From Euzebya sp. (lineage in GTDB: Bacteria > Actinomycetota > Nitriliruptoria > Euzebyales > Euzebyaceae): 64,000 nucleotides of DNA. Below the pieces are notes generated by a model that searched no databases, had not been told where the DNA came from, and saw nothing but the letters and a program-made list of their open reading frames with translations. Numbering within the stretch: position 1 is the stretch's first letter; the number at the start of each line of letters is the position of its first letter. Location of the stretch: contig NZ_CAXQBR010000006.1 in NCBI RefSeq assembly GCF_964222135.1, forward strand, positions 32,786 through 96,785, read 5' to 3'. The translations under genes and the position numbers were made by a program. Of the stretch, positions 8,456-17,308 are shown piece after piece.

Positions 8456-10020
8456 CTGCTCGCCGCCGCGGTGCCGGCCAGCCGCCCTGCGACGAGTGCG
8501 GGCCCGATCGTGCCGCCGGCACCCGGGTAGGCCATGCCGAGGGGGCTCGCCGCGACGTTCCCGGCCGCGTACAGCCCCTCGATCACACCGCCCTCGACGT
8601 GGCGGACCCGACCGTCCGCGTCGGTCCGCGGACCGCCCTTGGTGCCGAGCAGCCCCGCCAGGACCCGCACGGCGTAGAACGGGGGCTGGTCGAGGGGGCG
8701 GAGGTTCGGCTGGGCCGCGGCCCGGTCGCCGACGAACCGGTCGTAGGCGGAGCGCCCCCTCCCGAACAGCGGGTCGTCCCCCTCCGCGGCGTGGGCGTTG
8801 AACTGCTCGACGGTCGCCCCCAGCGAGGCCGGGTCGACGCCCATGGCCGTGGCGAGGTCCTCGACGGCGTCGGCTCGGTGCAGCCACGGCGGGTCGTCCT
8901 CGCGGGGGAGGAGCGGGCCGATCGGGTACCTCGCCCGGTACCCGGCGTCCACGACGAGCCAGGACGGCGATCGGGGGAAGCCGAACGCGCCCGGGTCGAA
9001 GTCGTGCAGCGAGCGGCCGACGTCGTTGTAGTTCTGGGCCTCGTTGGCGAAGCGGTTGCCACGGCCGTCGACCATGACCGCCCCGGGACGCGCGCGCTCG
9101 GCCAGCACGAGGCGGTGGAGGGGGACGCCGTCGATCTCGTCGCCGGGGATCTCTATCGCGGGGCACCACCAGGCCTCGGACATGTTGCCGAGCTCCGCTC
9201 CCGCGGCCATCGCCATCCGCAGACCCCGGCCGGTCGCGCCGGGCCCACCCGTGGGCGCCGGATCCGGCATGCGGAGGAACGCCCTCGCCAGCGCGGGGTC
9301 CCGCTCGAAGCCGCCTGACGCGAGCACCACCGCTCCCTCGACCTGGTCGCCGGTGTCGAGCGCGACGCCGACGACGCGGCCGTCGCGGCGGACCAGGGAC
9401 GCGGCAGCTGCCCCGGTGCGGACCTGGACCCCCCGGCGGAGGGCGGCGGCGAGGAAGCTGCCCACCACGGCGGCACCCATCGTCATCACGCCGTCCTCTC
9501 GGCGGCGGGCCAGGACCTCGCGGTCGACGGTGTTGGCGATGATCTCGTGCTGGGTCATCGGCAGGCGCCAGGACAGGGCGGGGCGGACGAGCGCGGCCAC
9601 GTCGGGATCGGGGGCGAATGGGTGGGGCTCGATGGAGCGGCCCCCCTCGCGGCCGCCGGGGAGCTCGCAGTGGTAGTCGGGGTAGCCGAGCGCCACCCAC
9701 GTGTGGCCGGTCACGTCCTCGACCCACCGGGCGGTCGCCGGCGCCTCGGCGACGAAGGTGTCGACCAGCACGTCGTCCACGTCGCCGACCGCGAGGTGCC
9801 GCAGGTAGGTGCGGGCGGACTCGGCGTCGTCGTCGAAGCCCGCGTCAGAGGCCAGGTGGTTCCCGGGCAGCCACGCGACACCACCCGAGAGCGCCGTGGT
9901 CCCCCCGACGGTCTGCGTCGACTCGAGCACCGTCACGGTGGCGCCCGCCTCCGCCGCCGCGAGCGCAGCCGTCAACCCCGCGACCCCCGACCCGACGACG
10001 ACGACCTGCTGCCCAGCCAT
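8452..10020 (-). CDS. FAD-dependent dehydrogenase, KstD/fumarate-reductase-like (copy 2)
   Basis: The 522-residue paralogue of the next gene starts MAGQQVVVVGSGVAGLTAAL, has the GGTTALSGGVAWLPGNH substrate-side loop and ends with GLYAAGNVAASPLGMAYPGA, the FAD-binding C-terminal motif of KstD-like proteins. A VMVDGRGNRFANEAQNY stretch typical of the family covers the middle. The ATG at 10020 is preceded by GGAGG. It heads a two-gene operon transcribed away from the acyl-CoA dehydrogenase, with a palindrome in the shared promoter region. It may act as the first of two ring-desaturation steps or on a different intermediate. Confidence 0.85.
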   Translation of the reverse strand: MAGQQVVVVGSGVAGLTAALAAAEAGATVTVLESTQTVGGTTALSGGVAWLPGNHLASDAGFDDDAESARTYLRHLAVGDVDDVLVDTFVAEAPATARWVEDVTGHTWVALGYPDYHCELPGGREGGRSIEPHPFAPDPDVAALVRPALSWRLPMTQHEIIANTVDREVLARRREDGVMTMGAAVVGSFLAAALRRGVQVRTGAAAASLVRRDGRVVGVALDTGDQVEGAVVLASGGFERDPALARAFLRMPDPAPTGGPGATGRGLRMAMAAGAELGNMSEAWWCPAIEIPGDEIDGVPLHRLVLAERARPGAVMVDGRGNRFANEAQNYNDVGRSLHDFDPGAFGFPRSPSWLVVDAGYRARYPIGPLLPREDDPPWLHRADAVEDLATAMGVDPASLGATVEQFNAHAAEGDDPLFGRGRSAYDRFVGDRAAAQPNLRPLDQPPFYAVRVLAGLLGTKGGPRTDADGRVRHVEGGVIEGLYAAGNVAASPLGMAYPGAGGTIGPALVAGRLAGTAAASR

Positions 10021-10068
10021 GGCTCCTCCAGATGCCTTGCGTGCTCCGAGGGCGTGAGCGTAGCATCG

Positions 10069-10085
10069 ACTTACCGGTAAGTAAG
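10069..10085. promoter_or_regulatory. Palindromic operator between flavoprotein and acyl-CoA dehydrogenase operons
   Basis: ACTTACCGGTAAGT (10069-10082) is a perfect 14-bp palindrome continued by AAG, midway between divergent starts at 10020 and 10111. A related element occurs at 14263-14279 with 13 of 17 positions the same. A TetR-type regulator fits the size and symmetry; the TetR gene at 16634 is the nearest candidate. Confidence 0.55.
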
Positions 10086-10110
10086 CTCCCCACCCGTCGA
10101 GGCAGGACCA

Positions 10111-11259
10111 GTGCGACGCACGATCTTCGAGTCCGAGCACGACCTCTACCGCGACACCGTCCGGCGGTTCGTGGACTCCGAGGTCGTCCCCCACCGCGAG
10201 CGCTGGGAGGCCGAGGGTCGCGTCGATCGCGAGCTCTTCGCCGCGGCCGGCCGGGCGGGGATCCTCGGCATCGCCGCGCCGGAGGTCCACGGCGGTGGCG
10301 GGACCCAGGACTTCCGCTACAACGCGATCCTCAGCGAGTGCCTGGCTGAGGCCGACGTCCTGTCAGCGGGCCTCGGGCTCAGCCTGCAGGCCGACATCGC
10401 CCTGCCGTACCTGATCCACCAGGCCGACGCCGACCAGCAGGCCCGGTGGCTGCCGGGGGCGGTGACCGGCGAGCTGATCCTGGCGCTCGCGATGTCCGAG
10501 CCGGGAGCGGGGTCCGACGTCGCCGGCATCGCGACGACGGCCCGCCGGGAGGGAGACGTGTACGTCGTCGACGGCGCCAAGACCTTCATCACGAACGGCC
10601 AGAACGCCGACCTGGTGATCACGGCGGTGAAGACCGACCCGTCGGCGGGGCACAAGGGCATCAGCCTGCTGGTGATCGAGTCGGACTCGCCGGGCTTCTC
10701 GCGCGGCCGGAAGCTGTCGAAGGTCGGCCAGCACGCCGCGGACACCTCCGAGCTGCACTTCGACGGCGTCCGCATCCCGGTGTCGAACCGGCTGGGGGAG
10801 GAGGGCCGGGGCTTCTACGCGATGATGGGCAACCTAGCCCAGGAGCGGATGTCGATCGCCGTGCAGGCCACGGCGCAGGCCGAGCGGTCCCTCGCCGCGA
10901 CGGTCGCCTACGCCACCGAGCGCACCGCGTTCGGACAGGCCATCGGCAGCTTCCAGCACCTCCGGTTCCAGCTCGCGGAGCTCCAGACCGAGGTGGACGT
11001 CGCACGCACGTACGTCGACCGGCTGATCCTGGCCCAGGTCGAGGGCGAACTGTCGGACGTGGATGCCGCGAAGGCCAAGTGGTGGACCACGGAGCTGTGC
11101 CAGCGCGTGGTCGACCGCTGCGTCCAGATCCACGGCGGCTACGGGTACATGACCGAGTACCCCGTCGCGCGCGCCTGGGTCGACAGCCGCATCCAGACCA
11201 TCTACGGCGGCACGACCGAGATCATGAAGGAGATCATCGGCCGGTCCATGGGCCTGTAG
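10111..11259 (+). CDS. Acyl-CoA dehydrogenase
   Basis: The 382-residue protein has the usual layout: an N-terminal helical domain, a central beta domain with ALAMSEPGAGSDVAGI and KTFITNGQNADL (FAD contacts), and a C-terminal helical bundle ending QIHGGYGYMTEYPVARAWVDS. The catalytic Glu of the medium-chain type is absent at the usual place (IYGGTTEIMKE has Gly there). Glu245 in AQERMSIAV occupies the position used in isovaleryl/long-chain-type enzymes. It introduces an alpha,beta double bond in a CoA thioester and passes electrons to ETF, which is not encoded here. GTG start with AGG upstream; it leads an operon with the FadB-like gene. Confidence 0.92.
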   Translation: MRRTIFESEHDLYRDTVRRFVDSEVVPHRERWEAEGRVDRELFAAAGRAGILGIAAPEVHGGGGTQDFRYNAILSECLAEADVLSAGLGLSLQADIALPYLIHQADADQQARWLPGAVTGELILALAMSEPGAGSDVAGIATTARREGDVYVVDGAKTFITNGQNADLVITAVKTDPSAGHKGISLLVIESDSPGFSRGRKLSKVGQHAADTSELHFDGVRIPVSNRLGEEGRGFYAMMGNLAQERMSIAVQATAQAERSLAATVAYATERTAFGQAIGSFQHLRFQLAELQTEVDVARTYVDRLILAQVEGELSDVDAAKAKWWTTELCQRVVDRCVQIHGGYGYMTEYPVARAWVDSRIQTIYGGTTEIMKEIIGRSMGL

Positions 11260-11300
11260 GTCCGAGTCGCCCCGAACCCCGACGACCGGGAGGTCCCGCC

Positions 11301-13397
11301 ATGCCCGACAGCATCACCCGCACCGACCGCGACCGCGTGGCGGTCCTGGTCATGGACCGCCCCGGCGCGTCGATGAACGTCGTCGACGAGTCGTTCCTCG
11401 CCGAGCTGACGCGCCACGTCGACGCCGTGCTCGCCGACGACGCGGTCGACGCCGTGGTCCTCACCTCCGGCAAGGAGGGGTCGTTCGGCGCCGGGGCCGA
11501 CATCGGCTGGTTGCCCGAGCTCGCCGCGCGCGACGATGCCGAGGACTTCCTGGCGGGGGTCCACGACCTCATGCTCCGCATCGCCCGCGGCTCGACCCCC
11601 CTGGTGACGGCCCTCAACGGGTCGGCGTTCGGGGGTGCGCTGGAGCTGGCCCTCGCCGGGCACGGCATCGTGGCGGTGCCCGACGCGCAGGTCGGACTGC
11701 CCGAGGTGGGCCTGTCCCTCCTGCCCGGTGGCGGTGGGACGCAGCTCCTGTCCCGCTGGGTGCCGCTCGAGACGGCCCTGGCGTGGCTGACCTCCGGCCG
11801 GCCGGTGCCGGTCGCGCAGGCCGAGGGCGTGGTCGCCCGGGTCGTCGACCCCGACGTGCTCGTGGACGAGGCCGTGGACCTCGCGCGGTCGCTGGTCCGG
11901 GTCGACCTGACGGGCGACCCGGTCCACCCGGCGGATGCGATGGCGGTGGTCGAGGGCGTCCGACGGGACCTGTCCGGTTCCCGGCGGGGCCTGTCGACCG
12001 CGGCGGAGCGGATCCTCGACGTGGTCGCCGTCGGCGTGGCCGACGGCGTCGAAGCCGGGCTCGCCGCCGAGCGAGAGGGCTTCCTCGCCCTGCTCCGCTC
12101 CGCCGAGGCCCGTGCCGCGCTCCACCTGTTCAGCGCCGAGTCCGCGGTGAAGCGGCGCAGCCGCGGCGGCAACGGTCCGGCGGTGACCCGGCTGGGCGTG
12201 ATCGGCGGCGGACAGATGGGTGCGGGCATCGCATCGACCGCGGTCAGCCGGGGGCTGCCCGCCCTGGTCCGGGACGTCGACGAGGGGTCCCTCGAGCGGG
12301 CGCGCGGCTACCGCGACCGCGTGCTCGAGCGCAGCGCGCCGGCCGAGGGTGGCGATCCTCGCCTGGCCACCTGGTCCGACACCACCGCGTGGGAGGGGTT
12401 CGCCGAGGTCGATGCCGTCGTCGAGGCCGTCTTCGAGCTGCCCGAGCTCAAGACCGACGTGCTGGCCGAGGTCAGTGGCCTGGTCTCCCCCGACGCGCTG
12501 GTGGCGACCAACACGTCCGCGATCCCCATCGCCAGCCTGGCGGGCGCGGTCGAGGGGCCCGAGCGGTTCCTCGGCATGCACTTCTTCTCCCCGGTCGAGC
12601 GGATGCCCCTGGTCGAGCTGATCCCCCACGCGGGGACCGCACCGGCGACCACCGAACGCGCGGCCGCGGTGGGACGCCGCCTCGGGAAGGTCCCGGTGGT
12701 CGTGGGCGACGCGCCGGGGTTCTTCACCTCCCGCGTGTACGCCCGCTGGCTGGTCGAGGGGCTGCGCCTGCTCGCCGACGGGGTCGACGTCGCCGACATC
12801 GACGCGGCCGCCCGCGCGGTCGGGTTCCCCGTCGGACCGCTGCAGGCCATCGACGAGGCCACCCTCAACCTGGTCCTGCAGGCGAGCATCACCCAGGTCG
12901 CCGAGCCGGTCATGGCCGACAGGCTGGACGTCGCCGCGGTGCGGGGCGTTGCAGAGGCACTCATCGCCGCCGGCGTCGAGGGCCGCCGCCAGGGCAGGGG
13001 CTTCTACACCTACGACCAGGGACAGCGGGTGGGACCGAACCCCGACGTGCTCGACGTGCTCGGGGTGGAGCCGGGTCGCGCGGGCGTCGGGTCGGATGCC
13101 GTGGCCGAGCGGCTCCTCCTCGCCTTCGCGACAGAGTGCTGGCGCTGCAGCGACGACGGGACGATCTGCCACCCCGATGACGGCGATGTCGCCGCGGTGC
13201 TCGGCATCGGCTTCCCGCGGGCGCTGGGCGGACCGTTCCACTGGGCCGACGAGGTCGGCGCGACCGAGGTCGTCGCACGCTGCGCCGCGCTCGGCGATGA
13301 CTTCGGGCCCGGCGGCCAGCTCGGGCGGCTCGCCGCCGACGGGGGCCGGTTCGCCGACCTCCCCCGCCGACCGGCTCCGTTCGCCGACCCGAGGTAG
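11301..13397 (+). CDS. FadB/FadJ-type enoyl-CoA hydratase/3-hydroxyacyl-CoA dehydrogenase fusion
   Basis: The 698-residue bifunctional protein starts at an ATG after GGGAGG. The N-terminal crotonase domain (about 1-200) keeps both catalytic Glu positions, in GGALELALAG and GLPEVGLSLLPGGGGT. The dehydrogenase half starts LGVIGGGQMGAGIAS (NAD site), contains the catalytic His in MHFFSPVERMPLVELI, and ends with two HCDH C-terminal domains including GRGFYTYDQG. It therefore hydrates an enoyl-CoA and oxidises the resulting 3-hydroxyacyl-CoA. The length is close to the family norm. It follows the acyl-CoA dehydrogenase by about 40 bp, a natural two-step beta-oxidation pair lacking only a thiolase. 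Confidence 0.93.
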   Translation: MPDSITRTDRDRVAVLVMDRPGASMNVVDESFLAELTRHVDAVLADDAVDAVVLTSGKEGSFGAGADIGWLPELAARDDAEDFLAGVHDLMLRIARGSTPLVTALNGSAFGGALELALAGHGIVAVPDAQVGLPEVGLSLLPGGGGTQLLSRWVPLETALAWLTSGRPVPVAQAEGVVARVVDPDVLVDEAVDLARSLVRVDLTGDPVHPADAMAVVEGVRRDLSGSRRGLSTAAERILDVVAVGVADGVEAGLAAEREGFLALLRSAEARAALHLFSAESAVKRRSRGGNGPAVTRLGVIGGGQMGAGIASTAVSRGLPALVRDVDEGSLERARGYRDRVLERSAPAEGGDPRLATWSDTTAWEGFAEVDAVVEAVFELPELKTDVLAEVSGLVSPDALVATNTSAIPIASLAGAVEGPERFLGMHFFSPVERMPLVELIPHAGTAPATTERAAAVGRRLGKVPVVVGDAPGFFTSRVYARWLVEGLRLLADGVDVADIDAAARAVGFPVGPLQAIDEATLNLVLQASITQVAEPVMADRLDVAAVRGVAEALIAAGVEGRRQGRGFYTYDQGQRVGPNPDVLDVLGVEPGRAGVGSDAVAERLLLAFATECWRCSDDGTICHPDDGDVAAVLGIGFPRALGGPFHWADEVGATEVVARCAALGDDFGPGGQLGRLAADGGRFADLPRRPAPFADPR

Positions 13398-13409
13398 CCG
13401 CGGGCGGGG

Positions 13410-14216
13410 TCAGCTCGTCTGGAGGGCCTTGCGCAACCGCCGGATCAGGCCCCAGCGGTCCCGGACCAGCTGGAGGTCGACCACCGCGCCGTCGGCAACC
13501 CGGGCCATCAGCGTGGCATGCATGCGGCCCTCCACCCCACGCGCGTCGTCGGCCACTCCCGGCAGCCCGCCCGCGTAGACGCCGCGCATCGTGATCGCCG
13601 CGGCCGCGCGGTCGCCTGCGGTGAAGAGGTCGTCGACCTGCACGGCGAGGTCGTCGAGCACCGCCGGGCCCTCCCCGGTCTCGAGCCGCCGCCCGCCGGG
13701 GGCGTGCAGCGCGCCGGCCGGCGCGGCCGCCAGCTCCTCGAGCCACCCCCGCACCGCCGCCTCCGTCGCCTGGTCGGCCGGGCCGTCCGTGGTGGTCGCC
13801 CAGGGGTCGGGGTGGCCGGGCTCGAGCGGAGTGGTGAACCCCCCGCCGGTCTGCTCGTCCCGTCCCTGGAAGTCCTGCTCGACCCGGCAGGTGCGCAGCT
13901 TCTCGCCGTCCCAGTCGTACAGCGAGATCCCGGGCCAGACCGCCACCGACGAGGGGTCGCCCGCGACGGCGCCGTGCTCGCTGAAGCGCATGGCCAGCCG
14001 GTCGCCGGACAGGATCATGTCGTGGACCGTCAGGACGAGGGTGGGGTAGCGGCGGAAGGCGGCGGCCACCGCCTCGGTGTAGGCGTCCATCCCGAGGGTC
14101 CGCCCCGAGATGATGACCTGGTAGTCGTCCCGCATGAGATCCGCGGTCACCGCCTGGTCGTGCACACTTGTGTAGTCGATGCAGTACCGCCGCATCAGGG
14201 CTGCGTACGCTTCCAT
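13410..14216 (-). CDS. Tandem SnoaL-like (NTF2-fold) protein
   Basis: The 268-residue protein appears to hold two NTF2-like domains. The first (about 1-130) starts MEAYAALMRRYCIDYTSVHD with the DYQVIISGRTLGMDAY pattern. A second, shorter one (about 150-255) includes LDDLAVQVDDLFTAGDRAAAAITM. A Pro/Gly/Asp-rich linker joins them. The first half resembles SnoaL-type proteins found beside CoA-dependent steroid or terpenoid degradation genes; the function is unassigned. It is convergent with the FadB-like gene (12-bp gap) and divergent from the crotonase gene at 14306. Confidence 0.65.
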   Translation of the reverse strand: MEAYAALMRRYCIDYTSVHDQAVTADLMRDDYQVIISGRTLGMDAYTEAVAAAFRRYPTLVLTVHDMILSGDRLAMRFSEHGAVAGDPSSVAVWPGISLYDWDGEKLRTCRVEQDFQGRDEQTGGGFTTPLEPGHPDPWATTTDGPADQATEAAVRGWLEELAAAPAGALHAPGGRRLETGEGPAVLDDLAVQVDDLFTAGDRAAAAITMRGVYAGGLPGVADDARGVEGRMHATLMARVADGAVVDLQLVRDRWGLIRRLRKALQTS

Positions 14217-14262
14217 CGCCTGTCTCCTCCACCCGGCGTCCTTTGACCTCCAAACGGTATTG

Positions 14263-14279
14263 ACCTACTGTTAAGTAAT
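14263..14279. promoter_or_regulatory. Operator-like site related to the palindrome at 10069
   Basis: ACCTACTGTTAAGTAAT matches the extended site at 10069-10085 at 13 of 17 positions; the TAAGTAA half is identical and the other half has drifted. It lies in the 89-bp divergent region between genes starting at 14216 and 14306, as expected if one regulator controls both promoters. Confidence 0.4.
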
Positions 14280-14305
14280 CAAAATCCCGCGAGGAGGGTG
14301 AGGCG

Positions 14306-15079
14306 TTGCAGGACAGGTACGGGATGATCGGCGTCCAGGTCGCCGACGGCATCTGCCGCGTGACCCTGGACCGGCCCGAGAAGCTGAACGCGCTCACGTA
14401 CGCGTTCTGGACCGACCTGGTCCAGCTGCTCGCCGAGGCGGAGGCCGACGACGCCGTCCGCGTCCTCGTGATCCACGGCGCGGGATCGCACTTCTGCGCC
14501 GGAGGGGACATCGAGGGCTTCGGCGAGCTCGGGGACATCCCGGCCCGCCGGCGCTACCAGAAGCTCGCGTTCGACGCGTTCCGGGCGTTCGAGGTCTTCG
14601 CGAAGCCGACGATCGCCGCCGTCCACGGCTACGCGCTCGGGGGCGGCTGCGAGCTGACCATGGTGACCGACCTCGTCGTCTGCGACACCACGGCCCGCTT
14701 CGGCACGCCCGAGGCCGCCGTCGGGCTGATGCCCGGCCTCGGCGTGGTCCGCGGCCACGCGAACACCAACCTCCACTGGTTGAAGCAGATGATCTTCACC
14801 GGTGCGCGCCTGGACGCCGAGGACGCGCGCCTGGCGGGCCTCGTCACCACGATCGCCCCCGAGGGCCAGCACCTCGACGAGGCGCTGCGGATGGCTGCGG
14901 AGGTCGCGTCCCGCCCGGCCACCGCCCTCCGGGTGGCCAAGGCGATCCTCAACCGCGGGTCGGGTGAGGGGTACGACTACTCCCTCGAGGCGACCGCCCT
15001 GCTGCACAGCACCGACGACCAGCGCGAGGGGGTGGCCGCGTTCAAGGAGCGTCGCCAGCCCACGTTCAGCGACAGGTGA
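14306..15079 (+). CDS. Enoyl-CoA hydratase/isomerase (crotonase family)
   Basis: The 257-residue crotonase has the oxyanion-hole motif HGAGSHFCAGGDIEGF and both catalytic glutamates in GGGCELTMVTDLVV and FGTPEAAVGLMPGLG, so it can act as a hydratase. The start is TTG at 14306, supported by GAGGAGG seven bases upstream; no ATG or GTG is closer. It overlaps the carboxyltransferase gene (GTGA), forming an operon with that gene and the TetR regulator. Confidence 0.88.
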   Translation: MQDRYGMIGVQVADGICRVTLDRPEKLNALTYAFWTDLVQLLAEAEADDAVRVLVIHGAGSHFCAGGDIEGFGELGDIPARRRYQKLAFDAFRAFEVFAKPTIAAVHGYALGGGCELTMVTDLVVCDTTARFGTPEAAVGLMPGLGVVRGHANTNLHWLKQMIFTGARLDAEDARLAGLVTTIAPEGQHLDEALRMAAEVASRPATALRVAKAILNRGSGEGYDYSLEATALLHSTDDQREGVAAFKERRQPTFSDR

Positions 15080-16632
15080 GCACCGTGGACCGACCGACGC
15101 CCCCGACCATGGAGGAGCGGCTCGCCCAGCTCGAGGCGCGCCGCGAGATCGCCCTCGCCATGGGTGGCCCCGAGCGGGTGCAGCGCCAACACGACAACGG
15201 CCGGCTGACGGTCCGCGAGCGCATCGACGGCGTCCTCGACGAGGGCTCCTTCTACGAGATCGGCATGCTCGCCGAACCGGAGCGGCGCCTGGAGCGGCCC
15301 ATCCCGGGCGACGGCTGCGTCACGGGCTTCGGCCGCATCGACGGTCGGAAGGTGTGCCTCATCGGCATCGACGCCACCGTGCTGGCGGGGACCACCGCTC
15401 CGATCAGCATGCGCAAGCAAGGCCGCATCGCGGAGTTCGCGGCCCGGAAGGGCCTGCCGCTCGTCCTCCTGTGCGACGCCGACGGCGGCCGGATCCCCGA
15501 CGTGATGGGGTGGCGGTTCTCCGGGCTCCCCTTCGACTTCTCGAGCTTCCTCCAGACCCCGGAGGGCTACCCCGCCATCCCCCGCATCGCCGCGGTCCTG
15601 GGGCCGGGGTATGGCGACTCCGCGCTGCACGCCGGCACGGCCCACATCGTCGTGATGACCGAGTCCTCGTCCATCGCCCTGTCGGGTCCGTCCGTGGTGG
15701 AGTCGGCGATCGGGGAGAAGGTGACCGACCAGGAGCTCGGCGGCCCCGAGCACGCCCAGGAGATCGGCACCGCCCACCTCGTCGTGCCGACCGAGGCCGA
15801 GGCCTTCGACGCGATCGCCGCCTACCTCTCCTACCTGCCGAGCAACGCGTCACGGCCCGCGCCGCGCGCGCCGGCGGTCGAGCCGCGCCTCCCCGCCGAG
15901 TCCCTCCTCGACGTGGTGCCGTCGAACCCCAAGCAGGCCTACGACATGCACGACGTGATCGACGCCATCGTCGACGCGGACACGTTCCTGCCGTGGCGCC
16001 CGGAGGCGGGCCGCGCCGTCATCACCGCCTTCGCCCGCATGGCGGGACAGGTGGTCGGGGTCATCGCCAACAACCCCCGGCACGGCGCAGGAGCCCTCGA
16101 CGCGCGGGCCCTCGAGAAGTCCCACGGCTTCATCGACCTCTGCGACACCTTCAACATCCCGCTGGTGTTCCTGCAGGACGTCCCCGGCCTGATGATCGGC
16201 ATCCAGGCCGAGCGCCAGGGCATCGTGCAGTGGTACGAGCGCCTCGTCGCCCGCCTGGCCCGGACCAAGGTGCCCCACGTCGCCGTGGTGATCCGCAAGG
16301 CGTTCGGTGGCGGGCACTACGCGATGGGCGGCCGACCGACCCTGCCGGACCTGCTCGTGTGCTGGCCGACCGCCGAGCTCGGGTTCATGGCGCCGGACAC
16401 CGGCGTGGTCACGGTCAACCGCCGGCGTCTCGAGGCGGCGGAGGCCGAGGGTGGGCGTGCGGCGCGCGAGGCGCTCGAGGCGGAGCTGACCCAGGAGTGG
16501 ATCGACGAGTCCGCTCCCTGGGAATCCGCCGCGCACACCTACGTCGATGACATCATCGACCCGCGGCAGACCCGCGAGGTGATACTCACCGGGATCGAGT
16601 TCGGGTGGGGCGACCGGGATGGAGTGCGCTGA
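15076..16632 (+). CDS. Acyl-CoA carboxylase carboxyltransferase (beta) subunit
   Basis: The 518-residue protein has the two crotonase-like halves of propionyl/methylmalonyl-CoA carboxyltransferases. The N-terminal half starts with MEERLAQLEARREIALAMGG and RLTVRERIDGVLDEGSF. The C-terminal half contains VVGVIANNPRHGAGALDARA, FLQDVPGLMIG and VIRKAFGGGHYAMGG. It transfers CO2 between biotin and an acyl-CoA, or the reverse in decarboxylases. No biotin carboxylase or biotin carrier subunit is in the window, so the partner must be elsewhere. GTG overlaps the crotonase stop. Confidence 0.88.
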   Translation: MSTVDRPTPPTMEERLAQLEARREIALAMGGPERVQRQHDNGRLTVRERIDGVLDEGSFYEIGMLAEPERRLERPIPGDGCVTGFGRIDGRKVCLIGIDATVLAGTTAPISMRKQGRIAEFAARKGLPLVLLCDADGGRIPDVMGWRFSGLPFDFSSFLQTPEGYPAIPRIAAVLGPGYGDSALHAGTAHIVVMTESSSIALSGPSVVESAIGEKVTDQELGGPEHAQEIGTAHLVVPTEAEAFDAIAAYLSYLPSNASRPAPRAPAVEPRLPAESLLDVVPSNPKQAYDMHDVIDAIVDADTFLPWRPEAGRAVITAFARMAGQVVGVIANNPRHGAGALDARALEKSHGFIDLCDTFNIPLVFLQDVPGLMIGIQAERQGIVQWYERLVARLARTKVPHVAVVIRKAFGGGHYAMGGRPTLPDLLVCWPTAELGFMAPDTGVVTVNRRRLEAAEAEGGRAAREALEAELTQEWIDESAPWESAAHTYVDDIIDPRQTREVILTGIEFGWGDRDGVR

Positions 16633-16633
16633 G

Positions 16634-17248
16634 ATGACCACGACGACCACGGCGACCGACGGCAAGGTCGACCGCCGCAAGCGGACCGGGCGCAAGGCCC
16701 AGATCATCGACGTGTCGACGGCCCTGTTCCGCGAGAAGGGCTACCACGCCACCTCCCTGGACGACATCGCCGACCGGATCGGGTTCACCAAGCCGGCGAT
16801 CTACTACTACTTCAAGTCCAAGGAGGACATCCTCTTCGCGATCGTGGACGAGATCGTGGACGGGGCGCTCGAGCGGATGACGGCGATCGCGGAGACCGAT
16901 CGGTCGCCGACGGAGAAGATGCACGACCTGCTGGCGGAGAACACGCGGGTGATCCTCGAGAACATCGATGCGAACACCGTGTTCTACAACGAGCGGGGGT
17001 TGCTGTCGGCGGAGCGGGAGCAGGCGATCCGCCAGCGGGAGCGGGAGTACACCCGCCTGGTGCGCCAGATCTACATCGACGGGGTCGAGGCGGGGGAGTT
17101 CACCGAGGTCAACCCGGCGGTGGCGACGAACACGCTGCTCGGCGCGTCGATCTGGGCGTACCGCTGGTTCGACCCGCGCGGCTCGCTCACCATCGAGGAG
17201 GTCGCCGAGCAGATCGCCACCCTGCTCCTCGAGGGGTACCGCGTCTGA
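16634..17248 (+). CDS. TetR-family transcriptional regulator
   Basis: This roughly 200-residue regulator has an N-terminal TetR HTH with the recognition pattern ATSLDDIADRIGFTKPAIYYYFKSKEDILF, followed by an all-helical ligand-binding domain. It is similar in style to the KstR2/FadR-like regulators of CoA catabolism. I prefer the ATG at 16634, one base after the carboxyltransferase stop; an ATG at 16619 inside the upstream gene is possible. Co-transcription with catabolic genes and two palindromes in the neighbourhood make it the likely local repressor, probably released by an acyl-CoA (inference). Confidence 0.88.
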   Translation: MTTTTTATDGKVDRRKRTGRKAQIIDVSTALFREKGYHATSLDDIADRIGFTKPAIYYYFKSKEDILFAIVDEIVDGALERMTAIAETDRSPTEKMHDLLAENTRVILENIDANTVFYNERGLLSAEREQAIRQREREYTRLVRQIYIDGVEAGEFTEVNPAVATNTLLGASIWAYRWFDPRGSLTIEEVAEQIATLLLEGYRV

Positions 17249-17283
17249 CCCGCCGGGCGCCCGTCCGGGCGACTGCACGTCCG

Positions 17284-17299
17284 GCATACATATGTATGC
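17284..17299. promoter_or_regulatory. Perfect palindromic operator before marR
   Basis: GCATACATATGTATGC is a perfect 16-bp palindrome that ends nine bases before the MarR start codon at 17309. It is AT-rich in an otherwise GC-rich region. MarR proteins usually repress their own operons through such sites, so autoregulation of the MarR-MFS pair is the simplest reading. Confidence 0.65.
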
Positions 17300-17308
17300 T
17301 GCACACAC

